From positions 1-7,124 of the forward strand of contig JAOZRQ010000365.1 in assembly GCA_029940115.1 (NCBI GenBank): 7,124 nucleotides of DNA, written 5' to 3'. Position numbers and translations under genes: made by a program. Positions 5,175-7,124 of the stretch are shown piece by piece. The notes below the pieces were generated by a model. The model was not told where the DNA came from. It ran no database searches and worked only from the letters and a program-made list of their open reading frames with translations. Origin of the DNA: Desulfobacterales bacterium. Lineage in GTDB: Bacteria; Desulfobacterota; Desulfobacteria; Desulfobacterales; 4be13. Every line of letters begins with the position of its first letter. Position 1 is the first letter of the stretch.

Positions 5175-6761
5175 ATGAGGTTTGTGATGTGTCTCGCAAT
5201 GCTTTTCCTGGCCGCGGCCGTGGAGGTTGCCGTCCCAACGCCGGCGGCCGCCACGGATTCCCCCAAGCGGTCCGACGCCTCCGGGGTCTGCGTGGATCGG
5301 CACGCACATGCGGTGCTGGCCTTCTCCGTCAAGAATGAGACATGGGATCGTGGCAACCTGACGGGCCTCGGCGATCTCACGGCGGAATGGTTCGCGGTCG
5401 CCGCGACATCCGGGGAGCCGATCTCCCCTCAGGAGGCGTCCGAGATGGGCGACTCCCTGCTTCGGGAGAGTCTTCACGCGGGCATCAGGGTCGATCAGAC
5501 CCGCGAGATCGGCAACCTGTTCTTTGTGTATGACCGTCCCGGGGACATCGGCGCGGCCGCGTTTGTCGACTCGAGAAACGGCCAAGTCGTCTTTGCGGGA
5601 GGGATGATGGACACGCTGGAGGACACGGTCATTGTCCCCGGTGAGGACGGACGCGGCACTGCGGAGAGGATTCTCTTTGAGGACTCGGGAGACGCGGCCC
5701 CCTCAGAGGCCATCATCCTTGAAAGCGACTATTTTCGGGGTTCATGGGCTGACGAGGGGGAGAGGGTCTGGCAGCTGGCCAGACGCACGAATCTGGTGCG
5801 CTCGTTCGCCCAATGCGGGGAATACGAGGCGGTCGTCTGGCTTCACACCCCGACCATCGAGCCTGTCGTCCCCGGAACGGCGCTCGCCATCGTGATCGTC
5901 ACCGGCCGCACCACCGACGCCATGCTGGCCCTAGGCGACGCGGGACAGAGAATTTACATGCTCGAGGATCTGCTGACCCCCGGGAAGATCGGGGCGGACG
6001 AGTTCTCCAGGTTCGGAATCGGCGAGAAGTTGGCGGAGGGGAGGTTCGATCGCCATGAGGTCGGCGACCGAATCGTCTGCCTCCACCGGCGGACGCTCGA
6101 TGCCGCGAGGGTGGAGGGGGATGTCCTCATCTACGAGTTTGACCGGGAGACCGGCGTCCTCGTCTCAAAGGAGACGCACTGGCGGGACGACCTGCCGGAG
6201 AGCCTGCCGACGGACATGCTCACAGGAAAGGACGCGTGGACCGTGGTCGGCAGCCATTCGGAGCTTCTGGCCGGCACCGGCCTCTACCTCCTGTCTCCGG
6301 CGTCGGCCATCCTTCCGAACGTGCCGACGCCTCGGAATCCGTGCTGGGTGCTCGTCCACGACGACAGCCTGGAGGAGGGGTATCGCCGTGAGGTGGCGAT
6401 CATCGACGCCGTGACCGGCGACTCTCTGGGCGAGGGGGTCCCGCCGTCGGACCACATGCGCTCGCTGTCCCACGCCGCGGATCAGGACCGGGATATCCGC
6501 GTCAGCCTCTCCGAGATGCTCCGTGTGGTTCAGCTGTACACCGTGGGCGGATACCGTTGCGCCTCCGGGACCGAGGATGGATATGAGCCGACGGAGAGCC
6601 TCACGGTAACGAGTGGGTGCTGGCCCCACGCCTCGGACTACTCGCCCCATGACTGGCGGATCAGCTTGGGCGAGCTGCTGCGGCTGATCCAGCTCTACAA
6701 CAGCCCCGGGTATCATGTCGATCCGAGTTCGGAGGACGGGTTCGCGCCGGGGAGCGGATGA
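5175..6761 (+). CDS. Exported protein: unknown N-domain, PepSY-like module, two dockerin-like repeats
   Basis: A 528-residue exported protein. An in-frame ATG at 5001 is rejected as start because it overlaps the protease gene and has no export signal. ATG 5175 has AAGGAGGTGA upstream and starts a signal peptide (MRFVMCLAMLFLAAAVEVAV, cut near residue 26). Residues 28-255 are a domain I do not recognise. Residues 260-424 are homologous to 74-235 of the 1289 product: 'LLTPGKIG', 'DRIVC' (298-302), 'WRDDLPE' (336-342), 'NPCW' (388-391), 'IIDAVTG' (409-415). They have the look of paired PepSY-like repeats. The C-terminus holds two dockerin/EF-hand-like repeats. The first (436-447) is DQDRDIRVSLSE, with Asp at 1, 3 and 5, Ser at 9 and Glu at 12, followed by 'MLRVVQLY'. 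The second (489-500) is YSPHDWRISLGE plus 'LLRLIQLY', with Tyr in place of the first ligand. Likely roles are Ca2+-dependent protein binding at the cell surface and partnership with the upstream protease; both are inferences. Confidence 0.85.
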   Translation: MRFVMCLAMLFLAAAVEVAVPTPAAATDSPKRSDASGVCVDRHAHAVLAFSVKNETWDRGNLTGLGDLTAEWFAVAATSGEPISPQEASEMGDSLLRESLHAGIRVDQTREIGNLFFVYDRPGDIGAAAFVDSRNGQVVFAGGMMDTLEDTVIVPGEDGRGTAERILFEDSGDAAPSEAIILESDYFRGSWADEGERVWQLARRTNLVRSFAQCGEYEAVVWLHTPTIEPVVPGTALAIVIVTGRTTDAMLALGDAGQRIYMLEDLLTPGKIGADEFSRFGIGEKLAEGRFDRHEVGDRIVCLHRRTLDAARVEGDVLIYEFDRETGVLVSKETHWRDDLPESLPTDMLTGKDAWTVVGSHSELLAGTGLYLLSPASAILPNVPTPRNPCWVLVHDDSLEEGYRREVAIIDAVTGDSLGEGVPPSDHMRSLSHAADQDRDIRVSLSEMLRVVQLYTVGGYRCASGTEDGYEPTESLTVTSGCWPHASDYSPHDWRISLGELLRLIQLYNSPGYHVDPSSEDGFAPGSG

Positions 6762-6908
6762 GCGAGGTCCCTGTCATTCCTCCGTCCTCGCCAGTCTCAT
6801 TCCCGCCCTCCCTCTGTCATTCCCGCCAAAGCGGGATCTGGTGAGACACGCCATCAATGCCGGCCTGATCGATCTGGATGCGTGGAGATACGGGCCTGGA
6901 TGAGTCGT
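6762..6908. repeat. Decayed palindromic-repeat remnants downstream of the dockerin-like gene
   Basis: CTGTCATTCC (6771-6780), TCTCATTCCCG (6795-6805) and CTGTCATTCCCGCCAAAGC (6814-6832) are pieces of the element seen intact at 2412-2486. Only the last keeps a hairpin, TCCCGC-CAAA-GCGGGA (6821-6836). The following 6841-6904 stays open and would read VRHAINAGLIDLDAWRYGPG, but it has no ribosome-binding site and is not supported as a gene. Confidence 0.6.
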
Positions 6909-6995
6909 CAGTTGTCGGTTGTCAGTTGTTGGTTGTTGGTTGTCGGTTGTCAGTTGTCAGTCGCCAGTTGTTGGACAACTGACAACCGGCAACTG
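6909..6995. repeat. Heptanucleotide tandem array ending in inverted units
   Basis: Nine contiguous 7-mers run from 6909 to 6971: CAGTTGT, CGGTTGT, CAGTTGT, TGGTTGT, TGGTTGT, CGGTTGT, CAGTTGT, CAGTCGC, CAGTTGT. After the three-base turn TGG, inverted units follow (ACAACTG, ACAACCG, GCAACTG, 6975-6995), giving a hairpin with a 7-bp core. Only the last direct unit and the inverted part are also present at the other 164-bp copy, so the array was trimmed there or expanded here. Arrays of this family are frequent intergenic elements; their function is unknown. Confidence 0.8.
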
Positions 6996-7124
6996 ACCAC
7001 GATCATCTAAGCATTTTCCTGGAGCCTAAGCATTTTCCTAGAAAAAATAAGCATTTTCCCAATTGACACCCCCCTCATTTGCCTATATCATATGTCGCAA
7101 ATGTCAGGGGAATGACTCTCCTGA
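6961..7124 (+). repeat. 164-bp promoter-bearing direct repeat, copy 2 (cut by window end)
   Basis: Identical to 2580-2743. It carries TAAGCATTTTCC at 7008-7019, 7027-7038 and 7048-7059, the promoter and the left part of the leader hairpin. The homology may continue past the window, so 164 bp is a minimum length. Confidence 0.95.
7063..7091 (+). promoter_or_regulatory. Duplicate sigma-70 promoter reading out of the window
   Basis: TTGACA (7063-7068), a 17-base spacer and TATCAT (7086-7091), exactly as at 2682-2710. It points rightward, so a further gene of the same set with a long leader is expected beyond base 7124. Confidence 0.7.

Noticed and set aside
6841..6903. Open stretch reading VRHAINAGLIDLDAWRYGPG after the dockerin-like gene
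   Set aside because: No start signal, lies among repeat debris, and its resemblance to the 'VRHEYWPGR' end of the 1289 product is too short to trust.
6909..6995. CRISPR-like array
   Set aside because: Units are contiguous 7-mers with no spacers.
2389..7124. Composite transposon or insertion sequence
   Set aside because: The 164-bp copies are direct, not IS-like, with no transposase, no terminal inverted repeats at their ends and no visible target-site duplication.

Overview
The window looks like an accessory locus for secreted proteins in a GC-rich, diderm-type bacterium. The β-sandwich repeat protein, the two PepSY-like proteins with the 'DRIVC…WRDDLPE' module, the twin 'S-L-x-E-(L/M)-L-R' dockerin-like repeats and the palindromic 'ATTCCCGC-GAAA-GCGGGAAT' repeats together recall Desulfobacterota (old Deltaproteobacteria). 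That assignment is inference from remembered family distribution, not something the sequence proves. All supported genes are on the + strand, and no transposase, integrase, tRNA, rRNA or CRISPR array is visible.

Layout. 3-568: 3' end of a secreted β-sandwich repeat protein whose frame breaks near base 175. 569-1288: a 720-base non-coding stretch with an intrinsic terminator just after that gene, several hairpins and heptanucleotide micro-arrays, and the leader of the next gene. 1289-2383: a 364-residue exported protein with a PepSY-like module and an unnamed C-terminal domain. 2389-2583: two copies of a 75-bp palindromic element, the second cut short. 2580-2743: a 164-bp repeat carrying three 12-mer boxes and a near-consensus sigma-70 promoter. 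2711-3106: a long, structured leader of about 390 nt. 3107-5011: a secreted subtilisin-like (S8) protease. 5175-6761: a 528-residue exported protein combining an unknown N-terminal domain, the same PepSY-like module as 1289-2383, and two dockerin-like repeats. 6762-6960: palindrome remnants and a heptanucleotide array. 6961-7124: an exact second copy of the 164-bp promoter repeat, cut by the window end and presumably driving another gene beyond it.

How it may work together (inference). The protease and the dockerin-like protein are probably one transcription unit started from the 2682-2710 promoter. All three complete proteins have signal peptides and all carry a V/I-I-D-[A/P]-V-T-G motif of the type seen in PepSY/propeptide domains. 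A secreted protease with companion PepSY-like proteins acting as inhibitors, chaperones or cell-surface partners is a reasonable hypothesis. The 4.38-kb segment between the exact promoter repeats is laid out as a unit that could be amplified, deleted or exchanged by homologous recombination.
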